64,000 nt of DNA from Aerococcus mictus (GTDB lineage Bacteria; Bacillota; Bacilli; Lactobacillales; Aerococcaceae). Positions within the stretch are counted from its first letter, which is position 1. Each line of letters starts with the position of its first letter. The notes under the pieces were generated by a model. That model was not told the DNA's origin, made no database searches, and was given only the letters and a program-made list of their open reading frames with translations. The stretch is taken from positions 434,001-498,000 of the forward strand of contig NZ_CP132985.1 in NCBI RefSeq assembly GCF_003286595.3, written 5' to 3'. Position numbers and translations under genes: made by a program. Shown piece after piece: positions 46,228 through 53,473 of the stretch.

Positions 46228-46303
46228 AGCGATTATAATCAAGAGCTATTCCCTTAAATTTCTCTATAAAACGAATATTTTTCCCTAAAATAGCCGATTA
46301 GCC

Positions 46304-46331
46304 TTGATTTTTAATGGCGTGGTGTTACAAT
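46304..46331 (+). promoter_or_regulatory. guaC promoter
   Basis: TTGATT (46304-46309), a 16-nt spacer and TACAAT (46326-46331), 55 nt before the ATG. Confidence 0.6.
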
Positions 46332-46385
46332 GTTAAAGGTTTATTTTAATAGTTTGAATGATTTAGTGAAATTAGGAGAGAATAA

Positions 46386-47354
46386 ATGCAAACTTTTGAT
46401 TATGAGCAAGTCCAGTTAATCCCTGCTAAGTGTATTGTACAGAGCCGGTCGGAATGTGATACGGGTATTCAATTTGGACCTCATAAGTTCAAGATTCCGG
46501 TTGTCCCTGCTAACATGCAAACGGTCCTTAATGAATCCTTAGCCGAAAAATTAGCTGCTAATGGTTATTTCTACATTATGCACCGTTTTGAACCGGAAAA
46601 ACGTTTAGATTTTATCCGTCGTATGAATCAAAAAGGACTTTATACTTCTGTTAGTGTTGGGGTGAAGCCTGAAGAATATGACTTTATCGATGAAGTGAAA
46701 GAGTCTGGTGAAAAAGTAGACTACATCACCATTGATATTGCCCATGGTCACTCCCATACGGTTATTGATATGATTAAATATATCAAGAAACAACTACCTG
46801 ATACCTTTGTCATTGCAGGGAATATTGCCACTCCAGAAGCCGTCCGTGACTTAGAAAATGCCGGTGCTGACGCTACCAAGGTTGGTGTAGGGCCAGGTCG
46901 GGTATGTATTACTAAGATTAAAACGGGGTTTGGGACCGCAGGCTGGCAATTAGCGGCCATTCGCCTATGCGCTAAAGCAGCCCGTAAGCCAATTATTGCT
47001 GACGGGGGTATCCGTACCCATGGTGACATTGCTAAGAGCTTCCGCTTTGGCGCTTCCATGGTGATGATTGGTTCCTTACTCGCAGCCCATGAAGAATCAC
47101 CAGGTGAAGAAGTCATTCAAAATGGACAAAAATATAAGGAATATTTTGGCTCTGCTTCTGAATTTCAAAAGGGCGAATATAAGAATGTTGAAGGCAAGAA
47201 AATTTTAATTGAAAGCCGCGGCAGCATCTTCAAAACCTTGAAAGAAATGCAAGAAGACTTACAAAGTAGTATTTCTTACGCAGGTGGTAGGGATTTAGGT
47301 GCATTACGCACAGTTGACTATGTGGTCATTCCAAGCATCTATAATGGAGATTAA
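46386..47354 (+). CDS. guaC: GMP reductase
   Basis: A 322-residue TIM-barrel enzyme converting GMP to IMP with NADPH (purine salvage). The catalytic loop [21 protein letters not shown] distinguishes it from IMP dehydrogenase by the short form without CBS domains; the conserved Cys and Thr are present. N-terminal [20 protein letters not shown] is typical of the Firmicutes type. A terminator follows. Probable PurR control through the upstream PurBox. Confidence 0.95.
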   Translation: MQTFDYEQVQLIPAKCIVQSRSECDTGIQFGPHKFKIPVVPANMQTVLNESLAEKLAANGYFYIMHRFEPEKRLDFIRRMNQKGLYTSVSVGVKPEEYDFIDEVKESGEKVDYITIDIAHGHSHTVIDMIKYIKKQLPDTFVIAGNIATPEAVRDLENAGADATKVGVGPGRVCITKIKTGFGTAGWQLAAIRLCAKAARKPIIADGGIRTHGDIAKSFRFGASMVMIGSLLAAHEESPGEEVIQNGQKYKEYFGSASEFQKGEYKNVEGKKILIESRGSIFKTLKEMQEDLQSSISYAGGRDLGALRTVDYVVIPSIYNGD

Positions 47355-47369
47355 TACGGTATTGAAATT

Positions 47370-47403
47370 GAGGGCTGGAGAAAAACTTCAGCCCTTTTTT
47401 ATT
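47370..47403 (+). terminator. Terminator after guaC
   Basis: AGGGCTG / CAGCCCT stem followed by TTTTTTATT. Confidence 0.9.
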
Positions 47404-47538
47404 GCTTAATCAGCCTAATGATGAGCTTATTACCAGGAGTGATCGCTATTTTGTCAAAAGTACGCGGACCCTATTCTTCTGCTGCACTAGCAATGAGAGG
47501 CACATGAGAAGCTTTATCTTATTAAGGAGGAAAACCTT

Positions 47539-48420
47539 ATGAAAACTGCAATTATTACTGATAGTACAGCGGCCTTACCGGAATCTTTAGCCAAACATCC
47601 AGATGTTTACCAAGTCTATTTACAAATTAATTTAGCTGATGGGTCGACGATGACCGACACCAGCGATAGAGACCAAGTGACTGCCTACTATCACAGTCTG
47701 GCAAGCATGAAAACTTTACCAAGAACCTCCCAGCCCAGCATGGGGGAAGTGGTCCAAGTGATGGATGACTTAGTAGCCAAGGGTTATGATGAGGTTTTAA
47801 TCATGACTTTTCCTTCGGCCTTGAGTGGCACCTTTCAAAATTGTCAAAGCGTGGCCCAAGATTACCAAGACCGTCTATCCGTTTATTTGATGGACACTCG
47901 GCAAACCTCCATTCCCCTAGCCTACTTGGTTGAAGTCGCTTTAAACTTGATCGAGGCTGGGAATTTATCCCTAGCTGAGATTGTTGTCCTTTTGAACCAC
48001 TTGGATGAGGCGATGGTGATCTATGTCATCGTTGGCAATCTCGATAATCTTGTCAAAGGGGGCCGAGCAAGTAAGGGAATGGCCCTCTTAGGCAATTTAT
48101 TGAAGATATTTCCCATTGTCCGAATCGAACGCAATGGTGCCTTGGAAATGGTCGAAAAAGTTCGCACTCAAAAGAAGGCCCTCAAACGGATGGAAGAATT
48201 AATGGAAAAAGAGATGACGGCTTATTCAGAAGGGGTGGAATTAGCTCTTATCACCACTCCAGATAGCCTTTTAGCCGAGGAGTTTGAGCAAATGATTACT
48301 AAGGATGAAAGTCAATATCCTATCCGTCACGCCTTGATTCCCCCTGTAATTGGCACCCACTTGGGCTGTAATAGTGTCGCTTTTTGTGTACTCCCCAAAG
48401 TTGAAAATTTTAAGTTATAA
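47539..48420 (+). CDS. DegV family fatty-acid-binding protein 1
   Basis: A 293-residue DegV-family protein. N-terminal IITDSTAALPESL (residues 5-17) with the conserved Thr/Ser, RTSQPSMGEV (about 63-72), SALSGTFQNCQSVA and NLDNLVKGGRASKG (about 168-182). Family members bind fatty acids and, as FakB, deliver them to the kinase FakA for incorporation into phospholipids. First of two adjacent DegV genes. Ribosome site AAGGAGG. Confidence 0.87.
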   Translation: MKTAIITDSTAALPESLAKHPDVYQVYLQINLADGSTMTDTSDRDQVTAYYHSLASMKTLPRTSQPSMGEVVQVMDDLVAKGYDEVLIMTFPSALSGTFQNCQSVAQDYQDRLSVYLMDTRQTSIPLAYLVEVALNLIEAGNLSLAEIVVLLNHLDEAMVIYVIVGNLDNLVKGGRASKGMALLGNLLKIFPIVRIERNGALEMVEKVRTQKKALKRMEELMEKEMTAYSEGVELALITTPDSLLAEEFEQMITKDESQYPIRHALIPPVIGTHLGCNSVAFCVLPKVENFKL

Positions 48421-48453
48421 TATAAGCAAAGCTTAAATAAGGAGGTTGTTTAA

Positions 48454-49338
48454 ATGAAAGCAGCAATTTTAACCGATTCTACGGCGACACTCAATGATCG
48501 CTTGCTTAATCATCCTGATATTTATTATGTTTCTTTACAGCTCCATTTTTCCTCAGGGGAGACTTTTATTGAGACTGAAGACCGTAGCATCTTACCGGAA
48601 TTTTATCATCGCTTGAAAAATGCCAAAGAGCTACCTAAGACTTCTCAACCCCGCCCCCAAGACTTCTATGCCATTTATGAAGAATTAGTGGATAAAGGTT
48701 ATGATACCGTCTTCTTTATTCCCTTGAGTGCTGTGTTAAGTGGTACTAGCCAGACCGGACAATCGGTAGCTAGTGAATTTGAAGACCAAATTAAAACTTA
48801 TGTGATTGATACTGGTCGGGCAGCAACGCCTCTCCGTTACCTGGTGAGTCAGGCTTTAGATTTAGTGGAAGCTGGGGCTGAGCCTGAAGAAGTGGTGGCT
48901 AAGATTAAATGGTTAAATGCACACACGACCATCTGGGCTTTAGTAGGCGATATTAATAACTTAGTTAAGGGTGGCCGGGCTTCACGGGCTCAGGGCTTAC
49001 TCGGGTCCTTATTAAAAATCGTTCCTTTGATTGAATTTGACCAAGAAGGAAATATTTCCGTCTTAGCCAAGGTGAGAACCAAACGTAAGGCCTTAATGAA
49101 GCTAGCTGATGCCTTTATCGAGGAAGCTAAGAAATACTCTCAGGGCTACAAAGGCACCATTGCCCATGCTGATGATGAATCAGGGGCCAAAGAGCTGGCA
49201 GATTTAATCCGCGAGAAATTACCAGATATTGAAATCGAATTTGATTGGTTAACCCCAGTAGTGGGGACTCACGGAGGCACAGGTACCCTAGCCACAGCCG
49301 TATTGCCTAGTTTAAAGAATTATTTACTCACTAAATAA
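48454..49338 (+). CDS. DegV family fatty-acid-binding protein 2
   Basis: A 294-residue DegV-family protein, tandem paralogue of the preceding gene: ILTDSTATLNDRL, KTSQPRPQDF, SAVLSGTSQTGQSVA and DINNLVKGGRASRAQG. FakA was not seen in the window. Two copies may bind different acyl chains, as shown for FakB1/FakB2 in staphylococci. Gap of 33 nt with AAGGAGG; terminator downstream. Confidence 0.87.
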   Translation: MKAAILTDSTATLNDRLLNHPDIYYVSLQLHFSSGETFIETEDRSILPEFYHRLKNAKELPKTSQPRPQDFYAIYEELVDKGYDTVFFIPLSAVLSGTSQTGQSVASEFEDQIKTYVIDTGRAATPLRYLVSQALDLVEAGAEPEEVVAKIKWLNAHTTIWALVGDINNLVKGGRASRAQGLLGSLLKIVPLIEFDQEGNISVLAKVRTKRKALMKLADAFIEEAKKYSQGYKGTIAHADDESGAKELADLIREKLPDIEIEFDWLTPVVGTHGGTGTLATAVLPSLKNYLLTK

Positions 49339-49350
49339 GCATCAATTATC

Positions 49351-49388
49351 AAGTCTCTTAATCATCAAGTTGGGAGACTTTTTTTATT
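49351..49388 (+). terminator. Terminator after the DegV pair
   Basis: AAGTCTC / GAGACTT stem followed by a run of seven T. Confidence 0.8.
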
Positions 49389-49481
49389 AGACTGGTTATT
49401 GAGAAGGTAATTTGGCAAAGGATTTTAAGATCTCTTTGAAGATATCTTAGTGGATAACTGTTAAAATAGGGCTTAACACGC

Positions 49482-49487
49482 TATAAT
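49482..49487 (+). promoter_or_regulatory. -10 before the Nudix gene
   Basis: Perfect TATAAT 24 nt before ATG 49512; possible -35 TGTTAA 17 nt upstream. Confidence 0.45.
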
Positions 49488-49511
49488 AAGTAAGACAGAA
49501 GGGGTGGAAGG

Positions 49512-49973
49512 ATGCAATTAACCAGTTTAGTCTATTTGGAGCGTGATGAGCGCTTTTTAATGTTACACCGTATCAAGAAGGCACATGATATCAACCAGGG
49601 TAAATGGGTTGGCATTGGGGGAAAGTTCGAACTAGGAGAAACTCCCATAGAATGTGCTAAGCGGGAAGTAAAAGAAGAGACCGGCTGGGAACTTGAAGCA
49701 GCAGAATTTCGCGGTGTCGTCACCTTTATCTATGCCGAAGATGAGCCGATGTATATTTTTGTTTATACGGGAACCCTAGCTAGTGATGAGGTCAGGGAGA
49801 ATGATGAAGGGGTTATGGCTTGGATCCCTAAAGATGAAGTTTTAGACCTCCCGCTGTGGGAAGGCGACCGCTTATTCTTAGAGCCCTTAATGACTAGCGA
49901 TGAGCTGTTTGATATTAAGGTAGTATACGATGAAAACAGCCAGCTACTGGCTTATGAGGATAACCGTCAATAG
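49512..49973 (+). CDS. Nudix hydrolase (MutT/8-oxo-dGTPase-like)
   Basis: A 153-residue hydrolase with a complete Nudix box, GKFELGETPIECAKREVKEE followed by TGW (about residues 37-59). The N terminus LTSLVYLERDERFLMLHR is typical of MutT/NUDT1-like 8-oxo-dGTP diphosphatases in Firmicutes, but the substrate is not provable from sequence. It starts an operon with the CpsB-like gene 14 nt downstream. Confidence 0.87.
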   Translation: MQLTSLVYLERDERFLMLHRIKKAHDINQGKWVGIGGKFELGETPIECAKREVKEETGWELEAAEFRGVVTFIYAEDEPMYIFVYTGTLASDEVRENDEGVMAWIPKDEVLDLPLWEGDRLFLEPLMTSDELFDIKVVYDENSQLLAYEDNRQ

Positions 49974-49987
49974 AAGGAGAATGCTAG

Positions 49988-50737
49988 ATGTTAGTGGATA
50001 TGGCCTGTCACATTGCCAAAGTGGATCATACAGACTCTAATAAAGAGCAATTAGCCATGGCTAATACCATTTGGCAAAGTGGTGTGACCCATGTCCTAGC
50101 CACTGCTTCTTATCCGACTGATCCAGCAGCTACTGGGGGGGACTTAGTACAGGCCGCCGAAGCTTTTCAAGAGGACTTAGACCGGCGAGGGATTGCCTTA
50201 ATGGTCTACCCAGGTCAGATTATTGACTTAGCCCAGGCGATTTCCTGGGATGACTTATCCCAAGATATTCTCTATGCTGATCTCAACCAGCGTTATGTTC
50301 TAGTTAAATTAAATCAAGAGGATCCCCAGCGCTACTTTGAACCCTTACTTTTCGAATGGTTGAAGCATGATATCCGCCCAGTCTTAGTCCAAATTGAGGA
50401 AAACCAGGCCCTCATGCGCGATATTGACCAAGTTTATCAGTGGGTTGACCAGGGTTGCTACACGGCCTTGACGGCGGGAAATCTACTAGGCCGCCAGGGC
50501 AAGCAAGTAAAGAAACAGTGCCATTACTTATTGGAAGCCGGTTTGGCCCACTTGCTGGGGAGTTTTTCCACTAGTAGTGATGACTACCAATTACGCCAAG
50601 CTTATACTGCTTTGGAAAACCGTTATGGACAGAGCGTTAGCTTTGATATCCAGCAGAATGCAAGGGCTTTGATTAATGGGGATCCTTTAATCGACCATTT
50701 TCAAATTAAAAAGAAAAAACGTTTCTGGTTCTTCTAG
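49988..50737 (+). CDS. CpsB/YwqE-like PHP protein lacking catalytic metal ligands (pseudophosphatase)
   Basis: A 249-residue protein in the position and size of the CpsB tyrosine phosphatase of CpsB-C-D modules. Family motifs align but are eroded: DIHSH is DMACH (first His lost), STSHR is ATASY (His lost), GAEIY is PGQII (Glu to Gln), AHIER is VQIEE (His and Arg lost) and ASDMH is GSFST (Asp and His lost). Only one N-terminal His remains. It is unlikely to be an active Mn-dependent phosphatase and may instead be a regulatory scaffold for CpsC/CpsD. The tail is basic-aromatic (KKKKRFWFF). Frame is intact, so this is not a decayed gene. Confidence 0.65.
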   Translation: MLVDMACHIAKVDHTDSNKEQLAMANTIWQSGVTHVLATASYPTDPAATGGDLVQAAEAFQEDLDRRGIALMVYPGQIIDLAQAISWDDLSQDILYADLNQRYVLVKLNQEDPQRYFEPLLFEWLKHDIRPVLVQIEENQALMRDIDQVYQWVDQGCYTALTAGNLLGRQGKQVKKQCHYLLEAGLAHLLGSFSTSSDDYQLRQAYTALENRYGQSVSFDIQQNARALINGDPLIDHFQIKKKKRFWFF

Positions 50738-50750
50738 AAAGTTAAAACAG

Positions 50751-50776
50751 GCCTTTCCTTAATCAATTAGAAAGGC
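50751..50776. repeat. Hairpin between the CpsB-like gene and cpsC
   Basis: GCCTTTC (50751-50757) / GAAAGGC (50770-50776) with a 12-nt loop, followed by only a loosely T-rich sequence. Possible partial terminator or mRNA processing hairpin within the operon. Confidence 0.4.
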
Positions 50777-50818
50777 TGCTATGATTATTTTAAAGAAATG
50801 AGGATGTGACACTTAACC

Positions 50819-51547
50819 ATGAAGCAGTACAAAGGACGATCATTGGCTTCTTTTTTCCGGGGGCTTAAGCGGCAGTGGCTGTTTATCTTCTTAGGGGTCC
50901 TGCTTGGGATTGTGGTGGCCAGTGCTTATAATTTCTTATGGGCAGAGGCAGAATACGCCTCACAAACTCAAATCGTGGTCACCCCTAAGGACAGTGATAA
51001 GGACAAGGCGGACGAAAAGAAAGCGGGTTTAAAAACCTACGACGACTTGCTTCATACGCCACTTATCTTACAACCAGTGGCCCAAGCCCATCAAAGAGAC
51101 GTTGAAACTTTGAGTGAGAATACTCATTTAGAAGCCGATCAAAAATCGGCAGTCTTCAATGTGATTGTGACAGACGGTAATGCTAGTCAAGCGAAAAGCT
51201 TGGCCTCCGATATTAGTAAAGAATTTATCCAACAACTTCCCCAAGTCCTCGATGTTGAAAAAGTGACCTTATTAAGCCCAGCCAGCTATAATGAGAAACC
51301 GGTTAGTCCCAATTACTGGTTGAATCTCCTCTTAGGAGCTGTACTCGGGGGCTTAGTCAGTCTAGTCATTCAAGCGATTCGGGTGCTTAACGATGATACG
51401 GTACGGAGTCAAGCTGTGGTTGAAGAAATGGGTTGGTCCTTAATTGGCGTCTTACCGCAAATGAGTGAGGAGTCCATTGAGGTGACCCGCTTTAAACGTC
51501 GTTACAGAAGCCAGGATGACAATGATGAGACCAAACGGCGAATTTAG
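50819..51547 (+). CDS. cpsC: Tyrosine-kinase modulator / chain-length regulator (CpsC-like)
   Basis: A 242-residue Wzz-family membrane protein: first membrane helix at about residues 18-40 (FLGVLLGIVVASAYNFLW), an extracellular loop, second helix at about 164-185 (LLLGAVLGGLVSLVIQ), then a cytoplasmic tail that in Gram-positive pairs activates the separate kinase. It is directly upstream of cpsD (18-nt gap). No strong ribosome site: GAGG lies about 15 nt before the ATG. Confidence 0.88.
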   Translation: MKQYKGRSLASFFRGLKRQWLFIFLGVLLGIVVASAYNFLWAEAEYASQTQIVVTPKDSDKDKADEKKAGLKTYDDLLHTPLILQPVAQAHQRDVETLSENTHLEADQKSAVFNVIVTDGNASQAKSLASDISKEFIQQLPQVLDVEKVTLLSPASYNEKPVSPNYWLNLLLGAVLGGLVSLVIQAIRVLNDDTVRSQAVVEEMGWSLIGVLPQMSEESIEVTRFKRRYRSQDDNDETKRRI

Positions 51548-51565
51548 TAAAGGTGATCAAGTCTT

Positions 51566-52321
51566 ATGTTTAATTTCAAACAACGAAAAATTGACAAGAA
51601 AAATAAGGAACAACGGCGTGGCGTGAGTTTAATCACGGCTGCCGATCCTAATCATGTGATTTCAGAACAGTTTCGCACGATTCGTACCAATATCCAATTT
51701 GCTATTGATGCTTATCATTTGAAGACGCTAATGTTTACCTCATCAGGCCCCTGGGAAGGAAAATCCACCATTGCAGCCAATGTGGCGACGACCATGGCGC
51801 ATTTGGATGGGGTACGCGTTTTGATGATTGATTGCGATTTACGTAAGCCTACAGTGCATAAAACCTTCGATATCCATAGCCGCAAGGGGTTGACCACTTA
51901 TCTTACTGACCGCGATGTCGATTACATGGATGTCGCCCAATATGTGGCTGAAGTGAACACCTATGTGATACCAGCTGGTCCTATCCCGCCTAACCCGGCC
52001 GAGCTCTTGAGTTCTCAACGGATGAGTGACTTATTGGAGGACGTGACGGCTGTCTTTGACTTGGTTATTATTGATGCTCCCCCACTCTTACCAGTGACTG
52101 ATGCCCAAATTATTGCCAGCCGAACAGATGCCAGTGTCTTCGTCTTACGGGAGGGTGTGGCTAGTTATCAAGATATTCAAAAATCCAAGCGCCTCTTGGA
52201 AAGCGTTGATGCTAATGTGATTGGGGCCATCTATAATGGAGCAGATGGCCAAGGAATGAATGCCTACTATGGCTATGGTTACCGTGATGAAGATATTGAT
52301 AGTGAGGATTTACAGTCCTAG
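51566..52321 (+). CDS. cpsD: Bacterial tyrosine kinase (CpsD-like)
   Basis: A 251-residue BY-kinase: ISEQFRTIRTNIQF (about residues 32-45), Walker A SSGPWEGKST (about 58-67), Walker A' VLMIDCDLRKP (about 90-100), Walker B LVIIDAPP, and a C-terminal Tyr cluster NAYYGYGY (about 233-240) for autophosphorylation. With CpsC it would regulate surface polysaccharide length or export. Unlike classic capsule loci, no glycosyltransferase follows it here; the polysaccharide locus is 14 kb away. Confidence 0.92.
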   Translation: MFNFKQRKIDKKNKEQRRGVSLITAADPNHVISEQFRTIRTNIQFAIDAYHLKTLMFTSSGPWEGKSTIAANVATTMAHLDGVRVLMIDCDLRKPTVHKTFDIHSRKGLTTYLTDRDVDYMDVAQYVAEVNTYVIPAGPIPPNPAELLSSQRMSDLLEDVTAVFDLVIIDAPPLLPVTDAQIIASRTDASVFVLREGVASYQDIQKSKRLLESVDANVIGAIYNGADGQGMNAYYGYGYRDEDIDSEDLQS

Positions 52322-52350
52322 CTCTTATTCAATTGGGAGAGATCGATAAG

Positions 52351-52512
52351 ATGAATAAATTAGCTTTAACTTTACTGAGCTTAGCTGGACTGCAGCTTTG
52401 GGACTGGCGTCATTCCCAAGTTAAGGCTCCCTGCCTAAGTGACCAAGAAAAAATGGACTATAGTAAAGGCGAAGAATCTAGTAAGAAAAATTTAATCAAT
52501 GGAGGTAGATAA
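52351..52512 (+). CDS. Small protein with N-terminal hydrophobic segment (53 aa), unknown
   Basis: ATG 52351, after GGGAGAGATC, opens a 53-codon frame ending at TAA 52512, one base before the GTG of the next gene. The peptide has a hydrophobic start (MNKLALTLLSLAGLQLW) that could be a signal or anchor, then a charged hydrophilic tail (DQEKMDYSKGEESSKKN). The tight fit between cpsD and the next gene and the translational-coupling geometry favour a real gene. No family recognised. Confidence 0.5.
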   Translation: MNKLALTLLSLAGLQLWDWRHSQVKAPCLSDQEKMDYSKGEESSKKNLINGGR

Positions 52513-52513
52513 C

Positions 52514-52981
52514 GTGGCTAAACCGATACATGCTGCTTTGACTTATGCGCAGAACGAAGAATTAAAACGCTTGAATACCCAATATGCCAAGAATGATGTC
52601 AGCCAAGTGTTAAAAACAATCCAAGAATTTATCAATAACTATCAAGAATACTTTATGGATGGGCAAATAAATATGTTCGCTATTGAGGCCCAACCTAATT
52701 TACGGAACCATACCGCTCGTACGGCCTTTGTCATGATTAATTTAACCGGCAAGACCATTACGGAAATGAATGCGCATTTAGAATTTAAAATTGATGACTT
52801 TGACCTCCAGTTCGAGCCAGTGGACTGGGAAATTCCAAGTGATTTTCTAGGGAGTTGGGCGCCTAACTATGCCATTATGGTAGTCGACGACATCCCTATG
52901 CAAGGGCAACCAACCAAGGCGAGCTATCTTCTTGATGACATTGAACTATCGGTAAGCAATGTTACAGTAGTCAATGCCTAA
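52514..52981 (+). CDS. Uncharacterised 155-aa protein downstream of cpsD
   Basis: GTG 52514 is chosen because GGAGG sits 8 nt upstream; an in-frame ATG at 52499 lacks a ribosome site. No signal peptide. An N-terminal helical half (AALTYAQNEELKRLNTQYAK...) is followed by a beta-rich half (TARTAFVMINLTGKTITEMNAHLEFK, in parts; SNVTVVNA at the end). The second half superficially resembles SLAP-type or immunoglobulin-like sandwich domains, but I cannot assign it. Last gene of the kinase cluster, ended by the terminator at 53017-53056. Confidence 0.75.
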   Translation: MAKPIHAALTYAQNEELKRLNTQYAKNDVSQVLKTIQEFINNYQEYFMDGQINMFAIEAQPNLRNHTARTAFVMINLTGKTITEMNAHLEFKIDDFDLQFEPVDWEIPSDFLGSWAPNYAIMVVDDIPMQGQPTKASYLLDDIELSVSNVTVVNA

Positions 52982-53016
52982 GCTAGGATTTAAGTTGGAG
53001 AAAATTATAAATAATA

Positions 53017-53056
53017 GAAAAAACGGAGTAGCCAGATTGTGGGCAACTCCGTTTTT
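53017..53056. terminator. Terminator at the right end of the kinase cluster
   Basis: AAAAACGGAGT / ACTCCGTTTTT stem with inner GCC / GGC, A- and T-runs on both sides. It can end the 155-aa gene (rightward) and the proBA transcript (leftward) after the repeat array. Confidence 0.88.
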
Positions 53057-53070
53057 GTTTGTATAATTTT

Positions 53071-53117
53071 TTCAACGCTGGATAGCTTTCGTCCTTTGAT
53101 GTGACTGTCGCACTCTT
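53071..53117 (-). repeat. Structured repeat fragment F
   Basis: On the minus strand GAGTGCGACAGTCACA is followed by CAAAGGACGAAA, nearly the same as the 5' arm of copy C (56694-56800). The 3' arm is missing. Leftmost unit of the array between the terminator and proA. Confidence 0.6.
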
Positions 53118-53232
53118 TAGTCGAGTTCAGACGCCAGCCTTGAAGTCACTTCAGAAAATTCCAACGCACAGTTCCCTGTGCTTATGGTATTTTCTTCCAG
53201 TGATTCAAGTCTTTGACGGCGTCCTCACATCC
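53118..53232 (-). repeat. Structured repeat copy B
   Basis: Hairpin 53130-53223. On the minus strand: GACGCC / GGCGTC outer stem, AGACTTGAA / TTCAAGGCT, TCACT / AGTGA, loop GGAA opposite TGA, GAAAATACC / GGAATTTTC, loop ATAA opposite GTT, GCACAG / CTGTGC. Compared with copy A, TTGCT / AGCAA has become TCACT / AGTGA: two base pairs changed on both sides. Confidence 0.85.
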
Positions 53233-53235
53233 TTT

Positions 53236-53352
53236 TAGTCGAGTTCGGAAGGGTGAGGGGATGTCCTTTCAGAAAAGTTGAACGACCAGCTTTGCTGGCC
53301 TTATCATCTTTTCCTCCAAGGAATCTCCCTCCCTGATCCTTCCTCAAATCCT
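53236..53352 (-). repeat. Structured repeat copy D
   Basis: Hairpin 53247-53343. On the minus strand: GGAAGG / CCTTCC outer stem, AGGGAGAT / ATCCCCT, CCTT / AAGG, loop GGAG opposite TGA, GAAAAG / CTTTTC, loop ATAA opposite GTT, GGCCAGC / GCTGGTC. Almost all helix sequences differ from A and B, yet both loops are identical. The right flank repeats GAACTCGACTA of A and B. Confidence 0.8.
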
Positions 53353-53356
53353 TACC

Positions 53357-53473
53357 AAACCTGCTCCGAGTGCAGATCGATCTCCACTTCACTAAAGTGC
53401 AAGAAATTCTTTTTAAGAATTTTTGCGCTTTAGTTCCAGTGTTATCGATCTTTAGTGCACTCTTCGCACTCTG
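53357..53473 (-). repeat. Structured repeat copy E
   Basis: Hairpin 53368-53462, starting 11 nt beyond the proA stop. On the minus strand: GAGTGCA / TGCACTC outer stem, bulge CTAAA, GATCGAT / ATCGATC, CACT / AGTG, loop GGAA opposite TGA, CTAAAGCGCAA / TTGCACTTTAG, apical AATTCTT / AAGAATT. The first internal loop is conserved; the ATAA/GTT loop is replaced by a longer apical helix. With F, B and D it fills the 492-bp gap 52982-53473. Confidence 0.8.
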
